Below are positions 1 to 7,492 of a DNA stretch of 9,744 nt, one piece after another. The notes beneath the pieces are model-generated. The model had not been told where the DNA came from. It did no database searches and saw nothing but the letters and a program-made list of their open reading frames with translations. A program made the position numbers and the translations under genes. Each line of letters begins with the position of its first letter. Position 1 is the first letter of the stretch. The DNA is from a bacterium (GTDB lineage: Bacteria > Spirochaetota > JAHITG01), in contig JAQTRT010000100.1 of NCBI GenBank assembly GCA_028711675.1, forward strand, positions 1 to 9,744, read 5' to 3'.

Positions 1-1
1 T

Positions 2-1231
2 TTTGTCTGGTGGACCCTCCTGGACTGGTATACTATCCTGACAGGCGTGCAGACCATGGGCTTGGTCTCCATGGATAAGAAAATGATCAAGCCCGCGTTT
101 TTCGAGGTTCAGAGGCTTTACAGCCGTACGGCAAGGGATTATACCATAAAATTCCTTGGCTTGATGAATAACCAGAAACTCAGAGGGCCTGTGAACCTGG
201 ATGTCCTGGTCGTGCCTGCGGATCATATCCGTTCCGTCTCGTACAGCCTGGGAGACCTTGATTTCCGGCCCCTGTCCCGGGGTGAGGAGAGATACCAGGC
301 CCGGATCGATACAGCCCGCCTCAAGGACGGCCGTTCCTCATTCCTGGTCCGGCTGGAACTGGATAACGGCGAGGTCCTGTACCAGAAACTGGATGTCCTG
401 ATAGATAATATTGATGATCCGCCTGTTGTGAGCCTGAACCTTCAGCAGGATAAGATCTTAATGAAGAATTTCGAACTGAAAGTGAATGCCGCGGATGACG
501 GTACCCTGACCCTGGTCCAGTACAGGATCGACGGCCTTGAACCTGTCCGGCTTTCCGGCCAGGACGGTTATTACAGACAGCGTCTTGATTTCAGCGCTTT
601 TCAGGACAACAGCCGGCATACCATCGAAGTGATGGTTAAGGACGACGGCAAACACACGTTTTCAACCAATATCCGTTTTGTATATGATAATACGCCCGGT
701 ATCCGGATCGACCTTCCTTATGACCTTGACCGCATCGCCTGGAAGGAGAACAAACAGGACGAATATTTCTGGGGATTTCCTGCTGAGGAGCTCCCTGATT
801 CCCGTACCTGGATCGTGTGCGACGGCTGCAATGCCAAGCTTTTTTTCCCGGACAAGAAGGACAAGGCCAATAACGTCATGGTCAGCCTCGGAAACTATAT
901 CCGGATCAAGCCGGACCATTATTCCGTCCTGAACATCTGGGGCTACAGCTACTGGGGCAATGTCGTGAACGACCTGAAAGTGTATTACCAGGACGGGACC
1001 GAGGAGAAGCTGGAGCTGAAACTGAGCGAATGGACCACTCCCAATCCCCAGTGTGAAGACCACAGGGCGTACTATTGTTCCCAGCATTACGAGACATCAG
1101 GCAAGGACGGTATGCCGTCCACCTCATTTTACCATTCCCGCCTGCTCCTGAACAGCAAAAAGAAACTTAAGGCCATCGAATTTCCCAATGACAGCCATAA
1201 GCATATCCTGGCCGCGGGACTGGAGAAATAA
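2..1231 (+). CDS. Glycoside-hydrolase-like secreted protein, C-terminal part (5' end outside window)
   Basis: The frame is open from the first bases, so this is the 3' part of a longer gene. A GTG at 47 exists, but the codons before it (WWTLLDWYTILTG) already read as protein. WWTLLDWY, then TMGLVSMDKK and KPAFFEVQRLY, resemble the last strands of a clan-A (GH2-type) TIM barrel. Two Ig-like modules follow: one around SVSYSLGDLDFRPL, and a second with VQYRIDGLEPVRL, a DG/HTIEV-type strand and a closing VYDNT, the pattern of Ig repeats appended to hydrolases. The last ~140 residues (YSVLNIWGYSYWGN, VYYQDGTEEK, LSEWTTP, IEFPNDSHKHILAAGL) look like a galactose-binding-like jelly roll, a common sugar-binding C-terminus. 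A CxxC lies at 818-829 (VCDGC). The catalytic residues and signal peptide would lie upstream and cannot be seen. The stop is 6 bases before the next ATG, so it is probably the first visible gene of an operon. The substrate is unknown, and the GH family is inferred from a short barrel remnant. Confidence 0.65.
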   Translation, partial: FVWWTLLDWYTILTGVQTMGLVSMDKKMIKPAFFEVQRLYSRTARDYTIKFLGLMNNQKLRGPVNLDVLVVPADHIRSVSYSLGDLDFRPLSRGEERYQARIDTARLKDGRSSFLVRLELDNGEVLYQKLDVLIDNIDDPPVVSLNLQQDKILMKNFELKVNAADDGTLTLVQYRIDGLEPVRLSGQDGYYRQRLDFSAFQDNSRHTIEVMVKDDGKHTFSTNIRFVYDNTPGIRIDLPYDLDRIAWKENKQDEYFWGFPAEELPDSRTWIVCDGCNAKLFFPDKKDKANNVMVSLGNYIRIKPDHYSVLNIWGYSYWGNVVNDLKVYYQDGTEEKLELKLSEWTTPNPQCEDHRAYYCSQHYETSGKDGMPSTSFYHSRLLLNSKKKLKAIEFPNDSHKHILAAGLEK

Positions 1232-1237
1232 GCCATC

Positions 1238-2662
1238 ATGAAAAGGGTATTCCTGATTTTATTTTTTACTTTTTCATTTTGTACCTGTCTGCGGGCCGGA
1301 CTGGACCTCCAGCTCACGGACTGTGATATCTACAGCGAGCTGAAGAACAAGCTGAGCAATAATACCAATATGGTGAGCAAGAATTACGAAACTTTCCAGG
1401 AAGTGAAGTTCAAGATTAAGTTCTACCCGATGGATAAACTGACAATCTGGGCATTGTTCAAAGCCCAGTACGCCCAGTTCCACTGGGGCCGGGACAGCAA
1501 GCTCCTGTACGTTGATGCCGCCACCGCGGAATATGAGACAACGCCGGTGAGCAAGCTGATGCTGGGCTATATCAATGTGAATTATTCGCCGTACGTGGCC
1601 ATGAGCTTTCCCTGGGTGAACAGCATCTTCCGCGGCCTCTCTTTTGAATACAATTCCTATCAGTTTTATATGCATGTTTTCGCGGCCAACAACAGCGAGA
1701 ATCCCGATGAAGCGAACTGGGACCACCCGGTCACGTTCGACCTGGATTACAGGAAGAACATCAGCCGGTCCTTTACCCGGACCGAGAACGGCGTGACCGT
1801 GTTCCGGGACCTGCCTTCGCTCTGGACCGGGAGCAAGATCAGGTACGCGTTCCGGCGGAATCCCTGGTTCACGCCTGATATCGCCTTTATCTTTTTCCGG
1901 GAGAATTATTTAAAGAAGGATAACGCGTCCGGTTACTGGGACGTGAATGCCAATAATATTTTCGGTGCCGAGATCAATTTCAACCTGTTCGATTACATCA
2001 CGTTCAAGAACACAGGGGCCGTGACCCTGAATGGGACAGAAAAATATAATGTCAGGACCAATGCCTTCGGCCCGGGCCGGGACGATGTCCGGTACACCAA
2101 CACGCAAACCTCCCGTTACTTCGGGGGCAAGCTGATGCTCGAGATAAACGACATGCTGGCCGGGACCTTCGGCCAGTATAATACGCGGGGCTTTTGTGAA
2201 TATGAGAAGGTGGAAAGCGATTACCACCCCACGTACATGAACCAGAACCTGGATAACCGGACCATCAATCCGTATGATACCGTGTTCAGCGGAAGGGAAG
2301 GATACTGGGCCGGCGTGGAGCAGAACATCGGCCTCGGATTTTTCCTCGGAGCCGGATACCAGCATTATCTTTTCCGGAAGAGCTGGTACCATGATTTCCC
2401 GGACGGAGCCATTTTCACGGAAAAACAGGTGACGCTGAAGAACGAGTTTATCCGGCAGTTCAGGGTGTTCTTCATCTTCCAGATACAGGAAATGCTGAAA
2501 AAAACATTCCCCGGCGGCGAGAAAGCCATGAACTCTTTTTATATCCGCATCCAGAGCGATATCGTGAACAATGTTTACATGGAACTGGAATATAACCGGA
2601 ACAAAAACTACAAGAAGAACTATGACGAGATGATGGTCAAGTTCCTGGTTTGGGCGTGGTGA
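1238..2662 (+). CDS. Exported outer-membrane beta-barrel-like protein, paralogue A
   Basis: This 474-residue protein has a clear signal peptide: MKR, then a hydrophobic FLILFFTFSF core, then a likely cleavage near CLRAG. The mature part consists of alternating polar/aromatic strands separated by charged turns, and it ends VKFLVWAW, an aromatic C-terminus typical of barrels inserted by the BAM machinery. NYSPY (115-119), PW (125-126), IFRGL (130-134) and RENY (221-224) recur at matching places in the next gene, so the two are diverged tandem copies. I do not recognise a named family; alginate-export-type or porin-like barrels of unknown substrate are possible. The ATG at 1238 is chosen because it starts the signal peptide; GGAG about 12 bases upstream is a plausible ribosome site. 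It lies 6 bases after the hydrolase stop and 1 base before the next gene, so translation is probably coupled. The inferred role is passage or binding of a polymer or its fragments at the outer membrane. Confidence 0.75.
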   Translation: MKRVFLILFFTFSFCTCLRAGLDLQLTDCDIYSELKNKLSNNTNMVSKNYETFQEVKFKIKFYPMDKLTIWALFKAQYAQFHWGRDSKLLYVDAATAEYETTPVSKLMLGYINVNYSPYVAMSFPWVNSIFRGLSFEYNSYQFYMHVFAANNSENPDEANWDHPVTFDLDYRKNISRSFTRTENGVTVFRDLPSLWTGSKIRYAFRRNPWFTPDIAFIFFRENYLKKDNASGYWDVNANNIFGAEINFNLFDYITFKNTGAVTLNGTEKYNVRTNAFGPGRDDVRYTNTQTSRYFGGKLMLEINDMLAGTFGQYNTRGFCEYEKVESDYHPTYMNQNLDNRTINPYDTVFSGREGYWAGVEQNIGLGFFLGAGYQHYLFRKSWYHDFPDGAIFTEKQVTLKNEFIRQFRVFFIFQIQEMLKKTFPGGEKAMNSFYIRIQSDIVNNVYMELEYNRNKNYKKNYDEMMVKFLVWAW

Positions 2663-2663
2663 A

Positions 2664-4019
2664 ATGATGTTAAAGGCGTTGATACATATATTTATATTAC
2701 CGCTGATACTGGCCGGGGAACTGTCCGCGTTCACCTGGAAAGACGGTCATGTGAGCCTGGAGGGGCGTGATGTCAATAACCGGATCGGCCTTTACCAGGA
2801 ATTCCGGATGAACTTCGAGATGATGCCCAATGAGAACGTGAAGGTCCTCTTCTCGGCCGGAGATTATGTCCGGAGACTGGAAGAGGCCGATGACATCGAC
2901 GATATCCGGTTCCTTTTCTGGACAGCGGACCTTATTTTTGTCTACAAGAAGGATATCTATATCGGCATCGGCGACAGGTATTTGAATTATTCCCCGTACA
3001 CCATCCGCATGGAGCCGTGGAACGACAATATTTTTAGAGGGCTGTTCGTCCGGTATGCCAGCGACCGGTACGGCCTGGAGTTCGACGGGTTCCTCGGTCT
3101 CCACGCTGAAAGCACCAACCGGATCAAGTTCAACGGCGAATATCTGCGGACAGACATCGGTTTCCAGAACAAGTACTATATCAATAAGATACAGACCGAG
3201 ATCCCCACTATCTGGGGAGCCTTCAGCCTGACCGAGACCTGGAACGGGCATTTCCGGACCCGGCTCATCTATGTGAGGGAGAACTATTCCCAGGAACGGC
3301 CGGTCACCGGGTTCATCACTTATTATTTCTTCAATAACCATATTTTTCAGACCATTTTCAGTTATGACTGGGAGAAGAAAATAAGCCTGGAAATGCAGCC
3401 TGCTCTGATGATAAGGAACTATTCCAAATATAACGGATTCGGCGATTATTACGGCTCAGGTAAGCATAAGCTGGTCATGGATTATGAAAGCAGCGCGCTG
3501 GTCCCTTCCGGCGAAGTGAAATTAAGCATGAACAGCCTCCTTCCTTATCCCCTGCTCAGCGGCTCATTTTCCGCGGCCTACCGGTACGTGGATGAAAGGT
3601 ACAATCCTGTTCACATGGATGACGGCCGTCTGTCCGAGGACCGGGGCGAGGATTTCCTGGATGATATCCTGCTTGGGGAGAAAGGCGTGATCCTGAACAC
3701 GGAGCAGCCTGTGCTAAAAGATCATTTTTGGGGTGTGGAATACCGGGAGTTCGTCAATATCCTGGAGCAGAAAAGGTATTTTGAACGCCGGTATTTTTTC
3801 CGGCAGGTCTTGAATGACAGATTCAGCCTCCTCGGGATGTTCTTCGATAAAAGCGGGTATCTGAGCGATCAGGGAACACTCCCTGATATCAATGGATTGA
3901 TTGTCCGGCTTGAAGGCCCGGTTCTCGAAGACCTGAACGTCCAGCTCTGGCTGGTGGAGAACACGGGGAACGTGATGAATAAGAACGAGGTTTTTATTAA
4001 GGTGCTTTTTAGTTTTTAA
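2664..4019 (+). CDS. Exported outer-membrane beta-barrel-like protein, paralogue B
   Basis: This 451-residue protein starts with MMLKALIHIFILPLILAGE, a signal peptide probably cleaved around LSA. It repeats the landmarks of the preceding protein: NYSPY (108-112), five residues, PW, three residues, IFRGL (123-127), and RENY (205-208). An earlier FRMNFEMMPNENVKVLF aligns with FKIKFYPMDKLTIWALF of the neighbour. The C-terminus is VFIKVLFSF, a standard barrel beta-signal ending in Phe. Two ATGs are adjacent (2664 and 2667) and either gives the same signal peptide. There is no good Shine-Dalgarno sequence, and the start is 1 base after the upstream stop, which points to translational coupling. Long stretches between shared motifs have diverged, so the pair may form a heteromeric or substrate-split set rather than being redundant. 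No named family is recognised; beta-barrel nature is well supported and transport function is inferred. Confidence 0.74.
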   Translation: MMLKALIHIFILPLILAGELSAFTWKDGHVSLEGRDVNNRIGLYQEFRMNFEMMPNENVKVLFSAGDYVRRLEEADDIDDIRFLFWTADLIFVYKKDIYIGIGDRYLNYSPYTIRMEPWNDNIFRGLFVRYASDRYGLEFDGFLGLHAESTNRIKFNGEYLRTDIGFQNKYYINKIQTEIPTIWGAFSLTETWNGHFRTRLIYVRENYSQERPVTGFITYYFFNNHIFQTIFSYDWEKKISLEMQPALMIRNYSKYNGFGDYYGSGKHKLVMDYESSALVPSGEVKLSMNSLLPYPLLSGSFSAAYRYVDERYNPVHMDDGRLSEDRGEDFLDDILLGEKGVILNTEQPVLKDHFWGVEYREFVNILEQKRYFERRYFFRQVLNDRFSLLGMFFDKSGYLSDQGTLPDINGLIVRLEGPVLEDLNVQLWLVENTGNVMNKNEVFIKVLFSF

Positions 4020-4036
4020 ACGGGAAAAGAAAAATT

Positions 4037-5290
4037 ATGTTCCAAAGGATGAGAAAGACCGTTTTCATGTTGTTTGCCCTTGCAGGCACGCCGGCTATCC
4101 TCCTGGCTGTCGTGGATTTTGCCGTTATCGAGCATTCCTGCGTAGAAGTCGATTTTTCCAGAATGAGCGGCCATCACGTGAGCGTGGACGGAATTTATAC
4201 CAATGACTGGAAGGGCGCGCTCCCTGCGGAGTGGAATACGTTCGTTTATCTTTCCAACCAGTATATCTATGCCGACGCGCTCAATGATGACAGGGGCGAC
4301 GGTGATTATGCTTATCCGTGGAACGGCCGTTTCAAGGACGGGATGGCCGATATCACGGAGCTCAGGATCGCTTACGACAGCACCAACCTGTATTTCCTGG
4401 TCAAGATGTGGGAAGCTTCCCCGGACCCTGACGGGTGGTGGGTGAACGCGGTCCTGATCGGTATTGCCGACGATGACAGTTCCACGGGCAATGCATACCT
4501 TATCGAGGGCGACGGCAAGGACCCTGACCAGGGCCCGGCCGCTGAAATAAGCACAACGTTCAAGGTCGATTATACGATCTTCGCCGCTTCCACGTACCGG
4601 ATACGGATGTGGAACGCGAAAGGGGAGAAGATCGGGGACGGTACAGATCCGTCGGACGGTTCCATGAACAACATGAAAGTAAAAGGCGCGGAATGGAACA
4701 AGTATGAGATCAGTGTGCCTCTTTCCCTTATCGGGCCTGTCCAGAATAAAAAGTACAGGTTCATCGCAGGGGCCTGCTTTGAAGAGGGGCAGATGGCCAG
4801 GGAAGTACAGGGTTATCCCCTGTATACGGAATGGTATATCACGGGCGGCGATCCGATGTGGTGGAACAGCCTTGCGCCTGATCCGGATGTCATGGACCTT
4901 GTGGGCGCTTCTCAGGAAGTCCAGGAGAAGGAACTGGGCAGTTATTTAAGGTTGTTCAATAACACACAGACCAATTTTGAGATCTTCAACGCGGATATCC
5001 GGCCTTATATCTTTTCTCCGGACGAGAACGAAGAGATCAGGATCTTCTTCACGCTCTCCGGCAGGACAAAGGTTACCATCAATATACGGGACCTGGATAA
5101 CCGCCTGATCAGGAACGTCATCGACAGCAAGGAGGTCGTTCCGGTCTCCTCCATGCTCCCGGTGGAATACACGTGGAACGGAAGGGACGACGGGAATGCC
5201 GTGCTGAGGCGGGGCGTATATATCGTCGAATTCATTTTTACCAGCGGCAGGGAAAAGAAGGTCATCCGGAAGGCGGCAAGGATATGGTAA
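4037..5290 (+). CDS. Secreted protein with glucodextranase-C-like domain and C-terminal FlgD-like Ig domain
   Basis: A 417-residue exported protein. MFQRMRKTV followed by FMLFALAGTPAILLA is a signal peptide. Residues ~70-275 match the style of the C-terminal glucodextranase/pullulanase-type beta-sandwich (DOMON-like): an acidic DDRGDGDYAYPW segment (84-95), GMADITELRIAYDSTNLYF, then a strand rich in WW and KVDYTIF, and EISVPLSLIG. These modules bind sugar or sit at the cell surface. Residues ~326-417 form a FlgD-like Ig domain (FTLSGRTKVTINIRDL, YTWNGRDDGN, RRGVYIVEF, ending KKVIRKAARIW). That ending resembles sorting or anchoring domains of FCB-group secreted proteins. There is no catalytic domain, so it is more likely an accessory binding or surface protein than an enzyme. 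The start at 4037 has a weak GGGAAAAG about 7 bases upstream; an ATG at 4049 (MRKTV) is possible but lacks spacing from a ribosome site. It follows the barrel gene by 17 bases and overlaps the next gene by 7. Confidence 0.75.
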   Translation: MFQRMRKTVFMLFALAGTPAILLAVVDFAVIEHSCVEVDFSRMSGHHVSVDGIYTNDWKGALPAEWNTFVYLSNQYIYADALNDDRGDGDYAYPWNGRFKDGMADITELRIAYDSTNLYFLVKMWEASPDPDGWWVNAVLIGIADDDSSTGNAYLIEGDGKDPDQGPAAEISTTFKVDYTIFAASTYRIRMWNAKGEKIGDGTDPSDGSMNNMKVKGAEWNKYEISVPLSLIGPVQNKKYRFIAGACFEEGQMAREVQGYPLYTEWYITGGDPMWWNSLAPDPDVMDLVGASQEVQEKELGSYLRLFNNTQTNFEIFNADIRPYIFSPDENEEIRIFFTLSGRTKVTINIRDLDNRLIRNVIDSKEVVPVSSMLPVEYTWNGRDDGNAVLRRGVYIVEFIFTSGREKKVIRKAARIW

Positions 5291-6138
5291 GACGGATCAT
5301 TATTTTTTTACTTCTGGCCGGGACCGCGGCTGCATCGAACATGAACAGCCTGTACGATGAGTTCCTGAAACCCGGGGCTGAATCCAAAGGATATGCCAAT
5401 GCCCTCACAGCTTCGGAACTCGGATTGATCTCAATTTTTTATAATCCCGCGAACCTGGCTTTGAATGAACACAAGCTGGACCTTTATTTCTGCCGGGAGA
5501 ACTATTATCTTATCAATGATATATCCCATCTCAGCGTGGCTGCCGGCGCGAGGCTCTGGGACGATCCTGTCATTTATTCCGCTCTTTCCTGGCGCAAACT
5601 GGATTATTTCGACCTGGTGGCTTATGATGATAATGAGAACATTATGATGTTCAGCACGGGGATACGGAAATCCAGTTTCCTCTTCGGATTTAATTTTAAA
5701 TACCTTATTTCCGTGATCGATTCGGAGGCGGTCCGGGCTGACTATACGGGCTGGGGCCTGGATACCGGCTTCTCCTTCCTGTGGAAGAGCTGGCTTGCCA
5801 GCATCAGCTCGTTCAATACAACCGGCCGGGTCCGATACCCTGACGGATTCAAGCAGGACCTCACCCGTTCCTATCAGGCGGGTATCAGTTTTAAAGGCTT
5901 AAAGGATATCATTCTGTACACAGGATGGAACAGTATCCTGGACCAGGACATCATCAGCCTGGCCGGTTCCTATCAGCTGACCGAAAATTTCTGTTTCAGC
6001 TTGAGCGGGTCTTCCAGGCAGGAGGCGGGTGCGGGTATTTATTTTTCCATCCGGGGATTCTTCCTGAAATACGGTTATCTGTATTCCCTGAAAGACCTGT
6101 TGAGCCATAACTCTTTCACCCTGTCCTACGGGTTTTAA
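5284..6138 (+). CDS. PorV/UPF0164-like outer-membrane beta-barrel protein
   Basis: A 284-residue protein starting MVRRIIIFLLLAGTAAA, a short signal peptide cut near AAASN. Immediately after comes GAESKGYANALTASELG and IFYNPANLAL, the pattern of PorV/PorQ/UPF0164 barrels (gaRalGmggA-like stretch, then YNPAgLA). Alternating aromatic strands follow and the protein ends FTLSYGF, a good barrel signal. PorV-type proteins serve type IX secretion as shuttles for cargo, but many UPF0164 members have no known role. The start is set at ATG 5284, whose ATGGTAA overlaps the stop of the preceding gene by 7 bases; the frame stays open upstream to 5173, but that part lies inside the preceding gene and lacks a signal peptide. 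Pairing with a FlgD-Ig-ended protein just upstream is suggestive of carrier and cargo. It is the last gene of the run; no intrinsic terminator is seen after it. Confidence 0.72.
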   Translation: MVRRIIIFLLLAGTAAASNMNSLYDEFLKPGAESKGYANALTASELGLISIFYNPANLALNEHKLDLYFCRENYYLINDISHLSVAAGARLWDDPVIYSALSWRKLDYFDLVAYDDNENIMMFSTGIRKSSFLFGFNFKYLISVIDSEAVRADYTGWGLDTGFSFLWKSWLASISSFNTTGRVRYPDGFKQDLTRSYQAGISFKGLKDIILYTGWNSILDQDIISLAGSYQLTENFCFSLSGSSRQEAGAGIYFSIRGFFLKYGYLYSLKDLLSHNSFTLSYGF

Positions 6139-6159
6139 ATGTTTACAATTAATCACCAT

Positions 6160-6183
6160 ACCTGAATGTACGGCGCTGCAAAG
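6160..6183 (+). repeat. Degraded copy 1 of palindromic hairpin element
   Basis: ACCTGAATGTACGGCGCTGCAAAG-type sequence 22 bases after the barrel gene stop. It matches the loop and right arm of the copies at 6210-6239 and 7356-7382, with a few changes. The left arm is largely lost, so the hairpin is no longer stable. The AAAGATTA that follows is also found after copy 2. Confidence 0.5.
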
Positions 6184-6209
6184 ATTATAAGCTTAAATGA
6201 TTGCAATTC

Positions 6210-6239
6210 GTAGCGGCGTACCTTCAGGTGCGCCGTTAT
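6210..6239. repeat. Complete copy 2 of palindromic hairpin element
   Basis: GTAGCGGCGTACC - TTCA - GGTGCGCCGTTAT pairs over 13 base pairs with a four-base loop. Three of the pairs are G-T wobbles, at 6219/6230, 6213/6236 and 6210/6239, so an RNA form would still fold. It lies about 35 bases upstream of the lacI-family start. There is no T-run after the stem on either strand, so it is not an ordinary intrinsic terminator, though it could stabilise the 3' end of the upstream operon RNA. Similar GC-rich interspersed palindromes (REP-like) are common in many genomes. Confidence 0.7.
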
Positions 6240-6274
6240 AAAGATTAAAAGAATATAGGAATTAAGAAGAAAAC

Positions 6275-7282
6275 ATGATCTCACAGAAAGACGTAGCCAA
6301 GAAAGCCGGTGTATCCTTCATGACCATTTCCCGTGTCATTAATAACAAAGGGAACGTGGATGAAAAAACCCGGGCCAAGGTGCTCAGGATCATCAAAGAG
6401 ATGGGATATTATCCCAATATCCTTGGCCGGGGCCTGAATACCAACACCACCGGTTCCATCAGTGTTATCATCCCTTTCACGACCCATATCTTCGGCACTG
6501 AATATTACACGGAACTGCTCAACGGCGTGGAAAGGGCCTGCGCCGAGAATAATTATGAGATCCTCCTCAATCCTAAAAAAGAGGAGATCACAAGGCTGGA
6601 TTATCTGAAATCCTTTCTGGAGAGGAAATCGGACGGCCTCCTGATCATTGCGCCCCGGATCGATGACGAACAGATCAGGCTCATCGATGAAAAATCAGCT
6701 CCCTGCGTTGTGATCGACGGCCGGCAGGCCCAGAAGAACATCGTTTTTATCGACGGCGATAATATCAAAGGAGGGTTCCTGGCCACGGAACACCTGGTCC
6801 GGAACAACCATACAAAAATAGGTTTCCTCAGCGGCTGGGAGTTCGTGAGGAACGGTGATGACCGCCTGAAAGGCTACAGGAACGCTTTAAAAAAGTATCA
6901 GATCGGGATAAGGCCCGAGTATATCAGGAAAGGCGATTTCACATATGCTTCGGGTTATGCGGGTATGATGGAATTACTGAAACTGGCGGAACGGCCTACG
7001 GCCGTGTTCGCGGCCAATGACCTCATGGCCATGGGAGCCTTGAAAGCCGCCAAGGAAATGAACCTGAAGATCCCGGACGATATATCCCTGGTAGGGTATG
7101 ACGATATCGCAATCGCGAATTACGTCGTTCCTCCGCTCACTACCATTAAACAGTTCTCATACGAGATGGGGTATACGGCAGCCTTGTACCTGATCCGGAA
7201 GATCAGGAACAAAGGGGAGAAGCTGGAATCCCGCATCTTTGACGTGGAACTGATCGAGCGGGACAGCGTGAGGAAGCTGTGA
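6275..7282 (+). CDS. LacI/GalR-family transcriptional regulator
   Basis: 335 residues, the normal length for the family. Residues 1-60 are the DNA-binding headpiece: SQKDVAKKAGVSFMTISRVI forms the helix-turn-helix, then NNKGNVDEKTRAKVLRII and the hinge helix with YYPNILGRGL. From about residue 62 comes the periplasmic-binding-protein-like sensor (SISVIIPF, SDGLLIIAP, CVVIDG, FIDGDNIKGG, TKIGFLSG, RLKGYRNAL, TAVFAANDLMAMGALKAA, ISLVGYDDI, PPLTTIKQ), which in this family usually binds a sugar. It is probably a sugar-responsive repressor acting on neighbouring DNA. No second frame or break is seen. The ATG at 6275 is preceded by AAGAAGA and AGGA. It sits alone between the barrel operon and the beta-helix gene, flanked by hairpin elements; its targets (either operon, or itself) are not visible from an obvious operator. 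No confident promoter was found in the 136-base spacer upstream. Confidence 0.97.
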   Translation: MISQKDVAKKAGVSFMTISRVINNKGNVDEKTRAKVLRIIKEMGYYPNILGRGLNTNTTGSISVIIPFTTHIFGTEYYTELLNGVERACAENNYEILLNPKKEEITRLDYLKSFLERKSDGLLIIAPRIDDEQIRLIDEKSAPCVVIDGRQAQKNIVFIDGDNIKGGFLATEHLVRNNHTKIGFLSGWEFVRNGDDRLKGYRNALKKYQIGIRPEYIRKGDFTYASGYAGMMELLKLAERPTAVFAANDLMAMGALKAAKEMNLKIPDDISLVGYDDIAIANYVVPPLTTIKQFSYEMGYTAALYLIRKIRNKGEKLESRIFDVELIERDSVRKL

Positions 7283-7298
7283 ATACGCAGTGTTATTT

Positions 7299-7334
7299 CC
7301 TTTACAGCCTTTTTGACCTTTCAAACCTTTATAA
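7299..7334. repeat. Imperfect tandem repeat, 9-base period
   Basis: CCTTT occurs at 7299, 7308, 7317 and 7326, exactly nine bases apart, with variable four-base spacers (ACAG, TTGA, CAAA, ATAA). On the minus strand this reads as repeated AAAGG, which would translate as a Lys-Gly-X run. It starts 17 bases after the lacI-family stop. No terminator-like stem is present in it. Confidence 0.75.
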
Positions 7335-7355
7335 TCTTTTTCATGTCGTCTGCCT

Positions 7356-7382
7356 GGTACCTGAAGGTGCGCCGCTACAAAT
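7356..7382 (+). repeat. Degraded copy 3 of palindromic hairpin element
   Basis: GGTACCTGAAGGTGCGCC followed by GCTACAAAT. The right arm (GGTGCGCCGCTACAAAT) is nearly that of copy 2, and the TGAA loop is the complement of the TTCA loop there. The left arm has decayed, leaving only a short stem around the loop. Confidence 0.6.
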
Positions 7383-7449
7383 GGAAAGGCTACGAAATAC
7401 AATGGCTGCAGGGAAATCATACACTTTATATCCCCTAAACGTAAAAAGA

Positions 7450-7478
7450 TTGACATTTAAAACGAAATAGAGTATAGT
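7450..7478 (+). promoter_or_regulatory. Sigma70-type promoter for beta-helix gene
   Basis: TTGACA at 7450-7455 and TATAGT at 7473-7478 are separated by exactly 17 bases: a perfect -35 and a -10 with one change from consensus. The start of transcription would fall near 7485. It faces the beta-helix gene at 7607 and is the best promoter in the window. Confidence 0.8.
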
Positions 7479-7492
7479 ATTATTATAGAAGG

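Noticed and set aside
1910..2734. Minus-strand open frame of 274 codons across the two barrel genes
   Set aside because: It spans the junction of two well-supported plus-strand genes and its translation is low-complexity without domain patterns. The same holds for the reverse frames at 662-1087, 1274-1726 and 2697-3341.
5173..5283. Upstream extension of the PorV-like gene to 5173
   Set aside because: The added residues lie in another frame of the FlgD-Ig gene and would bury the signal peptide that begins at 5284.
6200..6207. ATTGCAAT palindrome upstream of the lacI-family gene
   Set aside because: Eight bases of AT-rich palindrome are expected by chance here, and no second copy was noticed.
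6210..6239. Hairpin as intrinsic terminator or LacI-family operator
   Set aside because: No T-run follows the stem, the centre lacks the CG typical of LacI-family operators, and decayed copies occur elsewhere, which fits a dispersed repeat better.
7279..7470. Short plus-strand open frame after the lacI-family gene
   Set aside because: It is built from the 9-base repeat and the degraded hairpin element, starts inside the preceding gene and runs into the promoter.
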